Shown: positions 39,117 to 47,734 of the stretch, one piece after another | Position numbering within the stretch: position 1 is the stretch's first letter | Layout: each line of letters opens with the position of its first letter | Origin: RUG11237 sp050874665 | GTDB taxonomy: Bacteria > Bacillota > Clostridia > Lachnospirales > Lachnospiraceae | Length of the DNA: 64,000 bases | Reading direction: 5' to 3' | Assembly (NCBI GenBank): GCA_050874665.1 | Contig: JBNMLC010000012.1 | Coordinates: 24,824-88,823 of the forward strand | The notes under the pieces: generated by a model | Seen by the model: only the letters and a program-made list of their open reading frames with translations | Databases searched by the model: none | Told to the model about the DNA's origin: nothing | Made by a program: the position numbers and the translations under genes

Positions 39117-40688
39117 ATGGCATACAATTATGAAGAAGAATTATTCAAAGCAACTATGCAGGAAGTAGAAGACCGCATTCGTATCCGGCGTGGAAGTACC
39201 GAAGAAGCTTCGGACAAGCCTTCTGTAGAGTTTTCCAAAGAAATTTCTAAACAACATCAAGGTACCGCCGATACTTCCCTACCGGATACCGGACGTCGCT
39301 CTGACAGAGAAAAGCTAAACTGTACTCTTGATATTGCCGAAGATGCCATGACTGCCTACTTAATGTTATATGGAAAATCCAATGGGGAGTATACTTACGA
39401 AGAACTTGTACAATACCTAAACGAACAGGGCATTGTCTATGGCATCCGTGAAAAAACACTTAAAAAAATGATTTCCGAACAACAATACTATGAAGAAATC
39501 ATAATTGCCAGGGGGACTTCCACCGCCAAAGGTAAAGACGGCTATTTTGAGTTTCATTTTAACACCACACCATCAACTAAGCCTATTATCCTTCCTGATG
39601 GTTCTGTGGATTACAATAAGCTTGGTAAAATCGAACTGGCAGAAACGGGACAGCTATTGGTTACTTACCATCACGCCATTCCCGCTACGGATGGAATTGA
39701 TATTTTCGGAAACACCACTCCGATTGAAGAGGCAAAAGAACTGTCCCCATTGAAAGGCAAGGGGTTTGTAATGACTCCGGACGGTAAAGAATATTATGCT
39801 TCTACAGAAGGGAAAATTTCCTATTCTCCCGGTGAGCATCAACTTTCCGTTACGCCCATCTATATTATTGAAGAAAATGTAGATAACGCAACTGGGGATA
39901 TTCGCTTTCATGGAGATGTTCTGGTCAAAGGAAATGTATTTGCCAACACTACCATTCGTGCCACTGGAAACATTACGGTAAATGGACATGTTGAGATTGC
40001 CAATTTATATGCCGGCAAAGATGTAATATTAAAAAACGGCATGCAAGGTTCCGGTACCGGCACAATTAATGCTAAGGGGCAGGTTATGGCAAAGTTTCTA
40101 GAACAGACCATTGTAACCGCCGGTACCTCCATTAGAGCCAACGCCATTTTAAACTGTACCGTAGAATCCGGCACAGAAGTCATTGTATCCGGCAACCGGG
40201 GAACTATTATCGGTGGCTCCACAAAAGCAGTGGAGAAAATTACTGCCTTTGCTCTCGGAAATCGTGTCGGCGTAAAAACCAAACTAATCGTAGGATTTGA
40301 GAAAGAATTTAAGGAAATCATCGCTTTGTTCGATGATGAATTATCCAGTGCAAAAGAAAAGCTCTTAGATATAGAACGCAGTATTGCAAGGCTGACTGCA
40401 CAATTAAATAATAAGTCTGATCCGGAATTGGCAGAAGCAAAAGCAAAAGCTTTTCGCGACAAAATCACTTATCAGGCCAAAGTAAAAGAACTGACCACAA
40501 AGCGTGAGGAATTAATTGATATTCGTGAACGTTCCATTGACGGAACTGTCATTGTCAATGGTCCGGTTAATGTGGGAACCACGGTAATCATCAATGGCAT
40601 TACCGAACAGCTCACATCAGAAAGAAAAAACGTAAATTTCACTGCAAAAGGACGAGAGATGCGAGTATACTCTAATACGATGCAGTAG
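39117..40688 (+). CDS. FapA family protein (DUF342)
   Basis: The 523-residue protein matches the FapA/DUF342 family: N-terminal charged region, a GSDGYFEFHF-type region (KGKDGYFEFHFNTT), the parallel beta-helix DUF342 core (GDIRFHGDVLVKGNVFANTTIRATGNITVNGHVEIANLYAG, quoted in part), and a C-terminal coiled coil with a short beta repeat (GPVNVGTTVIINGITEQL). In some bacteria it takes part in flagellar or cell-surface assembly; here the role is not known. GGGGAGGAGGG before the ATG is very strong. Own promoter and terminator. Confidence 0.85.
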   Translation: MAYNYEEELFKATMQEVEDRIRIRRGSTEEASDKPSVEFSKEISKQHQGTADTSLPDTGRRSDREKLNCTLDIAEDAMTAYLMLYGKSNGEYTYEELVQYLNEQGIVYGIREKTLKKMISEQQYYEEIIIARGTSTAKGKDGYFEFHFNTTPSTKPIILPDGSVDYNKLGKIELAETGQLLVTYHHAIPATDGIDIFGNTTPIEEAKELSPLKGKGFVMTPDGKEYYASTEGKISYSPGEHQLSVTPIYIIEENVDNATGDIRFHGDVLVKGNVFANTTIRATGNITVNGHVEIANLYAGKDVILKNGMQGSGTGTINAKGQVMAKFLEQTIVTAGTSIRANAILNCTVESGTEVIVSGNRGTIIGGSTKAVEKITAFALGNRVGVKTKLIVGFEKEFKEIIALFDDELSSAKEKLLDIERSIARLTAQLNNKSDPELAEAKAKAFRDKITYQAKVKELTTKREELIDIRERSIDGTVIVNGPVNVGTTVIINGITEQLTSERKNVNFTAKGREMRVYSNTMQ

Positions 40689-40694
40689 AGTGTC

Positions 40695-40737
40695 AAAAAT
40701 GCAGGATATGAAATGTATTTCCATATCCTGCATTTTT
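40695..40737. terminator. Bidirectional terminator between fapA and the PH-domain gene
   Basis: A 16-bp stem (40695-40710 with about 40722-40737) flanked by T runs on both strands, serving both convergent genes. Confidence 0.9.
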
Positions 40738-40747
40738 AATTTTTCTG

Positions 40748-42250
40748 CTACCAACTGCACATTTTGTCCCGAATCTTTCTAATCTCGTCTTCTTCCACGT
40801 AGGGAAATCTCTTATTCTGATTCCTAAAATCAGCCAACAGATAAAAAATTCCACTGCATATTCCGAAATATCTGTCCGACAGACTCTGAGCAATTGTTAA
40901 ATATTGTACCTGGGCATAGTTGGTTATCGTAATCGTTTTCTTTATGGTTCCCGTCGATACTGAAAAATACTTTTTTTCAAAACTGCTTCCAACCGTATAA
41001 TATTTTAAGACAATAACCAGTATGGCCAGCAGAGAAATCCCAATGATAGTAACTGCAAACAACAAATTCCATGAAAACTTTTCTATTTCTGCCTCAACAA
41101 ACTCCTTTATCATAAATTCTCCCAGGACACAGCATCCCAAGATAATCAGGCTTCGCCGGATATATCCGAATAACACTGCCTTTGGCTGTTTTTTAATGGT
41201 AAATGCCAAATCTATGGGAATTTCCGGTAACAGAAGCTGTAACTGCCGTTCCAATTCTTCTTTTTTGCAGGCAAGAATCAGATGGGATTTTGCATCTGCA
41301 TTTCCATCTGTCATACCAACATTAACCACTTCTACACAGTACCTGTGAAAAATTCTGCAAAACAGGGGTTGAATCACTTCCACTGCATTGATTTTATCTA
41401 CCGGAATTTCAAATTCTGTCTTTTTGAAAAATCCATAAGACAAATAAAGTTTATTTCCAGCTCTTTTCGCCTTTAGTCCATAATAGCTGAAAACTCCTTT
41501 GAGCATACTTCCCGCTGCCGAGAACAATATGATAAATATTGCTATTAAATTCACAAAAATATTTAAAATATTACCTGTAAAATCCGTAGCGAAAACTGTA
41601 TCCCTCAATTCCATAACTATCACTCCTAAAGAAACCAGAAATGAAAGTATTGCAAAGGGTGATAACATTAAGAACCCATGCCGTATGATGTCACCCACAG
41701 ATGCCTCCACATCATACACCAGATTTTCTTCCTGATTTTCCTCGTCTGATAGCTCGTTTACCGTACCTTCACTAAGAACGGACAGAAGATACGCCTTCAA
41801 TGCCTTTCCCTCCTTAAGCTTTAAAACGATGGAAACATCATTTTCATTTGCAGTAGAAAGACTGTTGGTATCTAGCTTCACTTTACATGTTCCTAAAATA
41901 CGTTCCAGAATATTTTGCTCTATATTAATATTAGAAATATTTTGTATACCTATCGTATTTACATGCCTGTTGAGTGTATTTCTTTCACAAACCAGACTTC
42001 CCTCTTTCACATAAAACCAGGTTTTAGACCATACAAGATAACAATAAAGCACATACAATAAAAGCAAACCGGCAACGACTGCTAAAATAATCCCCCACGG
42101 AAGAGCTTCTTGTGTATCGGAAATTTCCCGACTATCCTGACTTACAAAGGATTGGAGTGCATTAAAAGCAATCAGCACCAATGCCCAGAAAAAGCCCTTC
42201 ATCTTCTCTAACAAAATACTGATATGACAGCGAAATTTACCATTGTCCAT
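40748..42250 (-). CDS. YdbT-like membrane protein with PH domains
   Basis: The 500-residue protein has three paired membrane-helix/PH-like units (bPH2, DUF304): YCYLVWSKTWFYVKEGSLVCE, LSYGFFKKTEFEIPVDKINAVEVIQ and FEKKYFSVSTGTIKKTITITNYAQVQYL. This matches YdbT of Bacillus, which works with YdbS; the pair aids resistance to some bacteriocins in Bacillus. It follows the YdbS-like gene by 2 bases, so they form an operon. Confidence 0.85.
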   Translation of the reverse strand: MDNGKFRCHISILLEKMKGFFWALVLIAFNALQSFVSQDSREISDTQEALPWGIILAVVAGLLLLYVLYCYLVWSKTWFYVKEGSLVCERNTLNRHVNTIGIQNISNINIEQNILERILGTCKVKLDTNSLSTANENDVSIVLKLKEGKALKAYLLSVLSEGTVNELSDEENQEENLVYDVEASVGDIIRHGFLMLSPFAILSFLVSLGVIVMELRDTVFATDFTGNILNIFVNLIAIFIILFSAAGSMLKGVFSYYGLKAKRAGNKLYLSYGFFKKTEFEIPVDKINAVEVIQPLFCRIFHRYCVEVVNVGMTDGNADAKSHLILACKKEELERQLQLLLPEIPIDLAFTIKKQPKAVLFGYIRRSLIILGCCVLGEFMIKEFVEAEIEKFSWNLLFAVTIIGISLLAILVIVLKYYTVGSSFEKKYFSVSTGTIKKTITITNYAQVQYLTIAQSLSDRYFGICSGIFYLLADFRNQNKRFPYVEEDEIRKIRDKMCSW

Positions 42251-42252
42251 AT

Positions 42253-42735
42253 TTAATTCACCGCCTTCTTTTGAGCACCCGCAATTTTATTTATATGCTT
42301 TGTTAAAATATCCGCAATTTCCTGTGCTCTTTCCTCTCTCAAAAAGCGTATGGTCACATCTCCGCCTGCAGTAGTAACATTGACCTTCGTCACTCCAAAT
42401 ATTCTGTCAATAGGTCCCCTCTGTGTTTCTATTTTATGAAGTCGCTCCACAGGTACGATGGTTCTGGTAACATTTATGTAACCCTCCTTCACTTCAATAC
42501 ATTCGGGTGTGATACGATACCGGTAACGATAAAAACGAAATATTGGTCCCAATAACATATTGCAAATCAGCATTGCCATAAAAAAATAGACAACATACTG
42601 TGCTATGGTAATATGATATGGCAAAATCAATAGATTAAGAATTGCCACAAAACTTCCCAGACAAATTCCATTTCCAAGCCATGTTGCCATATACATACAA
42701 CCCAGTGCATTTTTACTTAGTTTTTCATAATCCAT
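42253..42735 (-). CDS. YdbS-like PH domain membrane protein
   Basis: The 160-residue protein has two membrane helices (LGNGICLGSFVAILNLLILP, ITIAQYVVYFFMAMLIC) and a C-terminal bPH2 domain (ITPECIEVKEGYINVTRTIVPVERLHKIETQRGPIDRIFGVTKVNVTTAGGD, quoted in part). It matches the YdbS family. It lies 30 bases after the FliB-type gene and immediately before the YdbT-like gene, so the three could be on the Ter operon transcript. Confidence 0.85.
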   Translation of the reverse strand: MDYEKLSKNALGCMYMATWLGNGICLGSFVAILNLLILPYHITIAQYVVYFFMAMLICNMLLGPIFRFYRYRYRITPECIEVKEGYINVTRTIVPVERLHKIETQRGPIDRIFGVTKVNVTTAGGDVTIRFLREERAQEIADILTKHINKIAGAQKKAVN

Positions 42736-42764
42736 GTTAGTTCTCCTCTTTTAACGCATACTTT

Positions 42765-43913
42765 TTAGTTCCAAATACAATACAATAAATTCTCCAGGGA
42801 ATACTCCTCCTGATACCCTATCATCACTTCCATCTCTTGAAGGTTCAAATCGGAATGTTCCATTTCCCTGGCGAAGCGGTGTACTAAGTCCACTTGTCCA
42901 CTAAGGTCAAGCTTTTTTCCCTCCTTTATCCACATTGCCAGGTCTAATTCCTGTATTAAAAGTGTATTTGTCACTGCAAATCTTATCTTATCATAAGCGT
43001 TTTCATCATATACAGCTCCACTAAAATACCCAAATAAAAAGTATACCATAATCTGTGTGTATTGATATTCCTGACTTTTATAATAGCTTTGAAATTCCCG
43101 TCTGTTGTTATTATAAACCGCTTCGCCCTGCATATATAAAAGTTTTTCATATTCTCGCAGTCGCCTCGTCCAGTTGTTATCCAAAACTTCCAGCTCGTAC
43201 AGATTGGCAAATATCTTTTTCTTTATCTCGTAACTCTCTGTAGGACACCCCTGATATTCTACGAATTTTTCTTTTGCTTTCTTTTGAAATGTTTCTTTTT
43301 CATATCTCGCCAGCAGATGATCTATTTCAAACAGCTTATTGTTACGGATTCTGCTTTGCATATCATGGCATGTTGCAAGTAAAAAAGATAAGCGGTACTC
43401 TAACGATAAATTTTCTTCCTGCATGATTTCCAACAAAAAATCCCGGATTTCCTGCAATTTTGTAAACAAAAAGAAATCAAATGCTTCATATTCTTCCTCT
43501 CTTGTTTCCCTAACAGAAGACAAAAATGTGACTTTTTCCTTTCTACCCAAAACCATTCTCGCCACTTCCGGGCAGGACAAAGACAACGATACTTCTCGCA
43601 GATTTTCAAACTCTTCTAAATGTCTTGGATACCTTTTACATGTTTTACACAGCATCTCTTTTCCTGCTTCACTGTATATATCACATAAATTATCCTCGTT
43701 TAGAAATGCACATCGCTTTTTTGTCTGCTCAAAAGACTGCTCTTTCCAGTCAATGGAATTATGCAGTCGATTTCCAAAATTTCCCGGATATGTTTTATAT
43801 TTCTCTAATGATGTGTCATCTATTACAATGCTCCAGCCGGCACAACAGGTATTCTCGCATTCTCCGGCAATGCATTGAAATCTTTTATAATAATCTGGAT
43901 ATATATATTCCAT
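42765..43913 (-). CDS. fliB: Flagellin lysine N-methylase (FliB-type)
   Basis: The 382-residue protein has the FliB cysteine signature (FQCIAGECENTCCAGWSI, RCAFLNEDNLCDIY, MLCKTCKRYPRH, SLSCPEVAR), a likely Fe-S or zinc cluster site. FliB methylates lysines of flagellin. The ATG at 43913 follows AAGGAG; an in-frame start at 43958 would overlap the upstream gene. Its position after the HAD gene of the Ter operon (35-base gap) is unusual: flagellar genes are not nearby. Whether it acts on flagellin or on another protein here is open. Confidence 0.85.
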   Translation of the reverse strand: MEYIYPDYYKRFQCIAGECENTCCAGWSIVIDDTSLEKYKTYPGNFGNRLHNSIDWKEQSFEQTKKRCAFLNEDNLCDIYSEAGKEMLCKTCKRYPRHLEEFENLREVSLSLSCPEVARMVLGRKEKVTFLSSVRETREEEYEAFDFFLFTKLQEIRDFLLEIMQEENLSLEYRLSFLLATCHDMQSRIRNNKLFEIDHLLARYEKETFQKKAKEKFVEYQGCPTESYEIKKKIFANLYELEVLDNNWTRRLREYEKLLYMQGEAVYNNNRREFQSYYKSQEYQYTQIMVYFLFGYFSGAVYDENAYDKIRFAVTNTLLIQELDLAMWIKEGKKLDLSGQVDLVHRFAREMEHSDLNLQEMEVMIGYQEEYSLENLLYCIWN

Positions 43914-43948
43914 CTTCTTCTCCTTATCGAAACTTTCTGTTTCTACCT

Positions 43949-44704
43949 TTATATGCACAATACTCTTTGCAGCATTTCTTCCGTAAATCTGTGTTGTGGC
44001 AATTTAACAACTTGTCCTTTCCCCGTACTTTCCGGAATGTTCAAATGCTCTGGACAAAAAGCTGTATCCGCTGCCAAAAGCATGGATACATCAAAAGAAC
44101 TGTCTCCGGCTGCGATAAACTGTTGTTCTCCACCGATATACTTGCGGAAACGCCGAAGAGCAGAACCTTTATCTATTGTTTTTGGAAAAATATATACCTT
44201 AATTCCATGATTGCTAATATCTACTCTGTCCGTATCCAAAGCTTCTTTTAATCTTTTCATGGTTGCTTCCGGATTATTACTTTTTGTAAACACAGCTACC
44301 TCATCCACCATTCTGATCTCAAAGCATACGTTTTCATCTTTCTTTAATAATTCAATTCCTTTTTGCATTTCTTCCTCTGCACGACTTACAATTTCTTTTG
44401 TTTCCCGAAACCAATCTTCGTTGATTTTATTGTCCTCCAACAAAATTCCGCCATTGGATGTCAATGCATATTTTATTTTTACCCGGCTGCCAAAATCAAT
44501 TCGGGCATACTGTTCTAAAGAGCGGGTAGTAAGTGGAACCAGCTCCTTTTCCTTTGCCACTGCCTGCAATAATTCATAAGAAGCTTTACTCATGTAAGAA
44601 AGCTCTTTTCCCTCTTTGGTCTCCACCAGTATTTTTTCTTTTCCAATATCATGCCGATATGAATAAATCAGCGTATTATCCAAATCTGAACAAAAGTAAA
44701 TCAT
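43949..44704 (-). CDS. HAD-family phosphatase of the Ter locus
   Basis: The 251-residue protein is a HAD IIB-type phosphatase: motif I CSDLDNTLIYS, motif II LTTRS, and motif IV FIAAGDSSFDVSMLLAA. In Ter-linked biosynthetic modules a HAD phosphatase of this kind usually accompanies the phosphoribosyltransferases, which fits this locus. AAAGGAG precedes the ATG. A long hairpin (44739-44780) separates it from the last TerD gene, so it may be partly under separate control. Confidence 0.85.
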   Translation of the reverse strand: MIYFCSDLDNTLIYSYRHDIGKEKILVETKEGKELSYMSKASYELLQAVAKEKELVPLTTRSLEQYARIDFGSRVKIKYALTSNGGILLEDNKINEDWFRETKEIVSRAEEEMQKGIELLKKDENVCFEIRMVDEVAVFTKSNNPEATMKRLKEALDTDRVDISNHGIKVYIFPKTIDKGSALRRFRKYIGGEQQFIAAGDSSFDVSMLLAADTAFCPEHLNIPESTGKGQVVKLPQHRFTEEMLQRVLCI

Positions 44705-44738
44705 TCATTTCTCCTTTAACATCACGCAGCCTATCGCA

Positions 44739-44780
44739 TGAAATACGGCATATACCCCATATGGTATATGCCGCATTTCA
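44739..44780 (-). terminator. Long hairpin between the third terD gene and the HAD gene
   Basis: An 18-bp stem (44739-44756 with 44763-44780) and a 6-base loop; the single irregular pair is a G-U wobble on the minus strand. The T run is poor, so partial termination or mRNA processing inside the operon is likely. Confidence 0.6.
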
Positions 44781-44795
44781 TTTCACATACTACTT

Positions 44796-45389
44796 TTATA
44801 AGTACATTTTAATCAATTCGCTAAGTCCCGGATCTGTAGTTCCCTGACCTATCGCATTAAATTTCCATTCCTCATTACGTCTGTACACTTCTCCAAATAT
44901 CATAGATGTCATACCACTATAATTCTCTGTTAAATTATATCTGCATAATTCCTGATTGTTTCTTGCATCTACCACACGACAGAATGCATTTTCAATCATA
45001 CCAAAATGCTGATGTCTTGGTACTGCCTGGTATATATTAACCACAATCACAATACGATCATACTGACTCGGTATACTTGATAAATCTATTACAATCTGTT
45101 CATCATCACCATCTCCGGCACCGGTTAAATTATCTCCCATATGCTGAACGGCACCACTTTTATGTCTTAAATTTCCAAAGAAAACCACGTCATCTTTCGG
45201 TGTTGTCAATTTTCCATTTGTGAGTAATATAACAGATGCATCGCAGTCAATGGCATGTTGTGGTTTGAAGGAAAATAATCCTCTGGAACGTTTTGCCTCG
45301 TCCCAGCCAAGACCCACTACAATTTTATTTAATCCTGCATTATCTTTTGTTAAACTTATTTTTTGACCCTTTTGTAAACTTATTGCCAT
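44796..45389 (-). CDS. TerD-family protein 3
   Basis: The 197-residue TerD-fold protein starts ISLQKGQKISLTKDNAGLNK and contains the calcium-site elements DCDASVILL and GDNLTGAGDGDDEQI. TerD proteins bind Ca2+ and take part in resistance to tellurite, phage or oxidative stress. It differs from its two neighbours in the first Ca-site stretch (FSFKPQHAIDCDAS in place of GGxFDLDxA), so it belongs to a distinct subfamily. Third of three in tandem; it follows TerD 2 by 19 bases. Confidence 0.92.
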   Translation of the reverse strand: MAISLQKGQKISLTKDNAGLNKIVVGLGWDEAKRSRGLFSFKPQHAIDCDASVILLTNGKLTTPKDDVVFFGNLRHKSGAVQHMGDNLTGAGDGDDEQIVIDLSSIPSQYDRIVIVVNIYQAVPRHQHFGMIENAFCRVVDARNNQELCRYNLTENYSGMTSMIFGEVYRRNEEWKFNAIGQGTTDPGLSELIKMYL

Positions 45390-45408
45390 GATATTCTCTC
45401 CCTTATTA

Positions 45409-45990
45409 TTAATCTACATCTACACCATAATTACTGCAAAGAGCTGCCAGTCCACCCTGATATCCGCTTCCGATTGCGTTAAATTTCCATTCACTGTTAT
45501 GTTTATACAACTCACCAAATACGGCGGCTGTTTCAATAGAAAAATCTTCTCCCAAATCATAGCGCACTAATTCTTCATTTTTTGCTTCATCTACAATTCG
45601 TACAAAAGCGTTATTCACCTGACCAAAATTTTGTCTTCTATTTTCCGCATCATAAATAGTCACTGTAAATACAATTTTCTGAATTTCTGCCGGTACCTTT
45701 GATAAATCAATTCGAATCACCTCATCGTCACCTTCTCCGGCACCGGTACGGTTATCTCCCTGATGTTCTGCCGCTCCGCTTGGATGCTTTAAGTTCCCGT
45801 AGAACACAAAATCTTCCTGTTTTGTGACTTTTCCATTCTCTCCTACCAAAAATGCCGCAGAATCCAAGTCAAAATCACCACCCGTATCAAACTGGTTAAT
45901 GTCCCAGCCAATACCTACCATAATTTTTGCCAAACCTGCATTATCCTTTGTCAGACTTACTTTCTGTCCCTTTTGCAAACAAACTCCCAT
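45409..45990 (-). CDS. terD: TerD-family protein 2
   Basis: The 193-residue protein has the TerD calcium-binding elements GGDFDLDSAAFLVGENGKV and GDNRTGAGEGDDEVI, and the closing FNAIGSGYQGGLAALCSNYG. It is close to TerD 1, suggesting a recent duplication. The start follows a strong AAGGAGG. It probably works with TerD 1 in a membrane-associated stress complex together with TelA. Confidence 0.94.
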   Translation of the reverse strand: MGVCLQKGQKVSLTKDNAGLAKIMVGIGWDINQFDTGGDFDLDSAAFLVGENGKVTKQEDFVFYGNLKHPSGAAEHQGDNRTGAGEGDDEVIRIDLSKVPAEIQKIVFTVTIYDAENRRQNFGQVNNAFVRIVDEAKNEELVRYDLGEDFSIETAAVFGELYKHNSEWKFNAIGSGYQGGLAALCSNYGVDVD

Positions 45991-46000
45991 CTTATCCTCC

Positions 46001-46582
46001 TTAGGCTACATTTACACCATAGTTTCTACAAAGAGCTGCCAGTCCGCCCTGGAAGCCGCTTCCAATTGCATTGAATTTCCATTCGCCATTATGTCTGTAC
46101 AGCTCACCTACTACCACTGCCGTTTCAATAGAGAAGTCTTCTCCTAAATCATAATGAATCAGTTCTTCGTCTGTTGTTTCATCTACAATACGAATAAATG
46201 AATTGGATACCTGACCAAAATTCTGTTTTCTCTGCTCTGCTTCATAAATAGTTACAGTAAATGCGATTTTTTCCACATTGGCAGGAACTTTTGACAAGTC
46301 CACCATAATCTGTTCGTCATCACCGTCACCTTCTCCGGTTAAGTTATCTCCCATATGTTCCACCGCACCACTGGCATGCTTTAAATTTCCATAAAATACA
46401 AATTCAGCATCTGTAATAACCTTTCCGTCTGCACCTAATAAGAAGGCTGCAGCATCTAAGTCAAAATCAGCACCTCCATCATAGCGGTTTACATCCCAGC
46501 CTAAACCTACCATCAGTTTCTTTAATGACGGTTTTCCTTTTGTTAAATCTACTTTCTGTCCTTTTGTTAAATTAATTGGCAT
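46001..46582 (-). CDS. terD: TerD-family protein 1
   Basis: The 193-residue protein carries GGADFDLDAAAFLLGADGKV, GDNLTGEGDGDDEQI and FNAIGSGFQGGLAALCRNYG. It is the closest of the three to canonical TerD. It follows the TelA-like gene by 19 bases; AAGGAGG lies before the ATG. Ca2+ binding to paired sites is established for the family; the role in this organism is inferred from the linked Ter genes. Confidence 0.94.
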   Translation of the reverse strand: MPINLTKGQKVDLTKGKPSLKKLMVGLGWDVNRYDGGADFDLDAAAFLLGADGKVITDAEFVFYGNLKHASGAVEHMGDNLTGEGDGDDEQIMVDLSKVPANVEKIAFTVTIYEAEQRKQNFGQVSNSFIRIVDETTDEELIHYDLGEDFSIETAVVVGELYRHNGEWKFNAIGSGFQGGLAALCRNYGVNVA

Positions 46583-46601
46583 CTCTTTTCCTCCTTAATA
46601 G

Positions 46602-47732
46602 TTATTGTGCATGAAACATTTTATCAAATTCGCTTTTAATCTGATTTAAGCGTACCTGATCTTCTTCTCTCTGTTTTTTAGCATTTTCCTGAATTGCCTT
46701 TGTCTCTTCAATACCATTGACAATTGTTCTCCAAGTAGTTTCTAAGGTTTCCACCTTAATGGAACTTCCTGATGCAAGCTGTGTTGTCAGCTTGGAAGCT
46801 TCCACTGTATTCTGTGCATTTTTGATTAGCATTTCGTTTGTCTTTTCATCCAGTGCAGCCATAGCCTCTGCCTGAATTTTCTGGCGCTTCAATAAAATTG
46901 CCTGTGATAAAGCCTGTTTAAAAACCGGTAACGTAATGATAAATGCAGAATTTATTTTTCTGACCAGATTCATGTTACTAAATTCCATAGTTTTAATCAT
47001 TGGAATAGACTGTAAGGCAACATTTTCTGCAATACGCAAATCCTGTGTTCTCTGCTCTAACATTAGTTTTGCCTGTTCTAAGCTAGTCAGTTCAAACTGA
47101 ATCGAATTATCTCCCGTAGTTTCTAAATCCTGACGCCGTTGTTCAATGTAAGCCTCGATTTCCCGAACGCCCTGCTCTCCTGCTAAAATATATTTTACCA
47201 GTTCATTGTAATATTTTACATTGCTCTGGAACATATTTTCCAGATTTTTATTGGAATTTTTAATCTCTGATTCGTACTGTTTTAATTGTACATAAATCTT
47301 ATCAATCTCTTCACCCATAGTATGGTATTTTGAAAGAATTTTTTCCAACTGTTTTTTCGCATTGTTAAATAACTTATCAAACAGCCCTTTATTTTCTTCT
47401 AATTCCTTCATATCAAATTTATCCATGATTTTTGATAAAAGAATTAACATCTCACCGGAATCATTAATCTGGCTCATGTTTACATTATTTAGCACAGCAT
47501 CTGAACATCTTGAAATTTCTTCTGCCACGCCACCTCCAAAATTGACAATCGTTTCTGGCTCATATACATTAATCTGACTTGCCAAATCATCTACCTCTTT
47601 GGAGTTTGTAAGTTCCTTTGTCATTCTTTCGCGCTCTGCCTGAATGTTATATTCCTGCACAACTTCAATTTCGTTTTCCTTTTGCACTGCAACCACTTCC
47701 GGTTCTTTTGTGCCTGTAAAATTAATGCCCAT
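46602..47732 (-). CDS. telA: Toxic anion resistance protein (TelA/YaaN-like)
   Basis: The 376-residue protein is almost entirely alpha-helical coiled coil and has the TelA signatures ADxLxxQ-type near LTSLEQAKLMLEQRTQDLRIAENVALQSIPMIKTM (quoted in part), then LVRKINSAFIITLPVFKQAL and LAQ-type AQNTVEASKLTTQLASGS. TelA proteins are associated with tellurite and bacteriocin resistance and occur next to terD. It lies 2 bases after yceG on the same strand. Confidence 0.92.
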   Translation of the reverse strand: MGINFTGTKEPEVVAVQKENEIEVVQEYNIQAERERMTKELTNSKEVDDLASQINVYEPETIVNFGGGVAEEISRCSDAVLNNVNMSQINDSGEMLILLSKIMDKFDMKELEENKGLFDKLFNNAKKQLEKILSKYHTMGEEIDKIYVQLKQYESEIKNSNKNLENMFQSNVKYYNELVKYILAGEQGVREIEAYIEQRRQDLETTGDNSIQFELTSLEQAKLMLEQRTQDLRIAENVALQSIPMIKTMEFSNMNLVRKINSAFIITLPVFKQALSQAILLKRQKIQAEAMAALDEKTNEMLIKNAQNTVEASKLTTQLASGSSIKVETLETTWRTIVNGIEETKAIQENAKKQREEDQVRLNQIKSEFDKMFHAQ

Positions 47733-47734
47733 CT

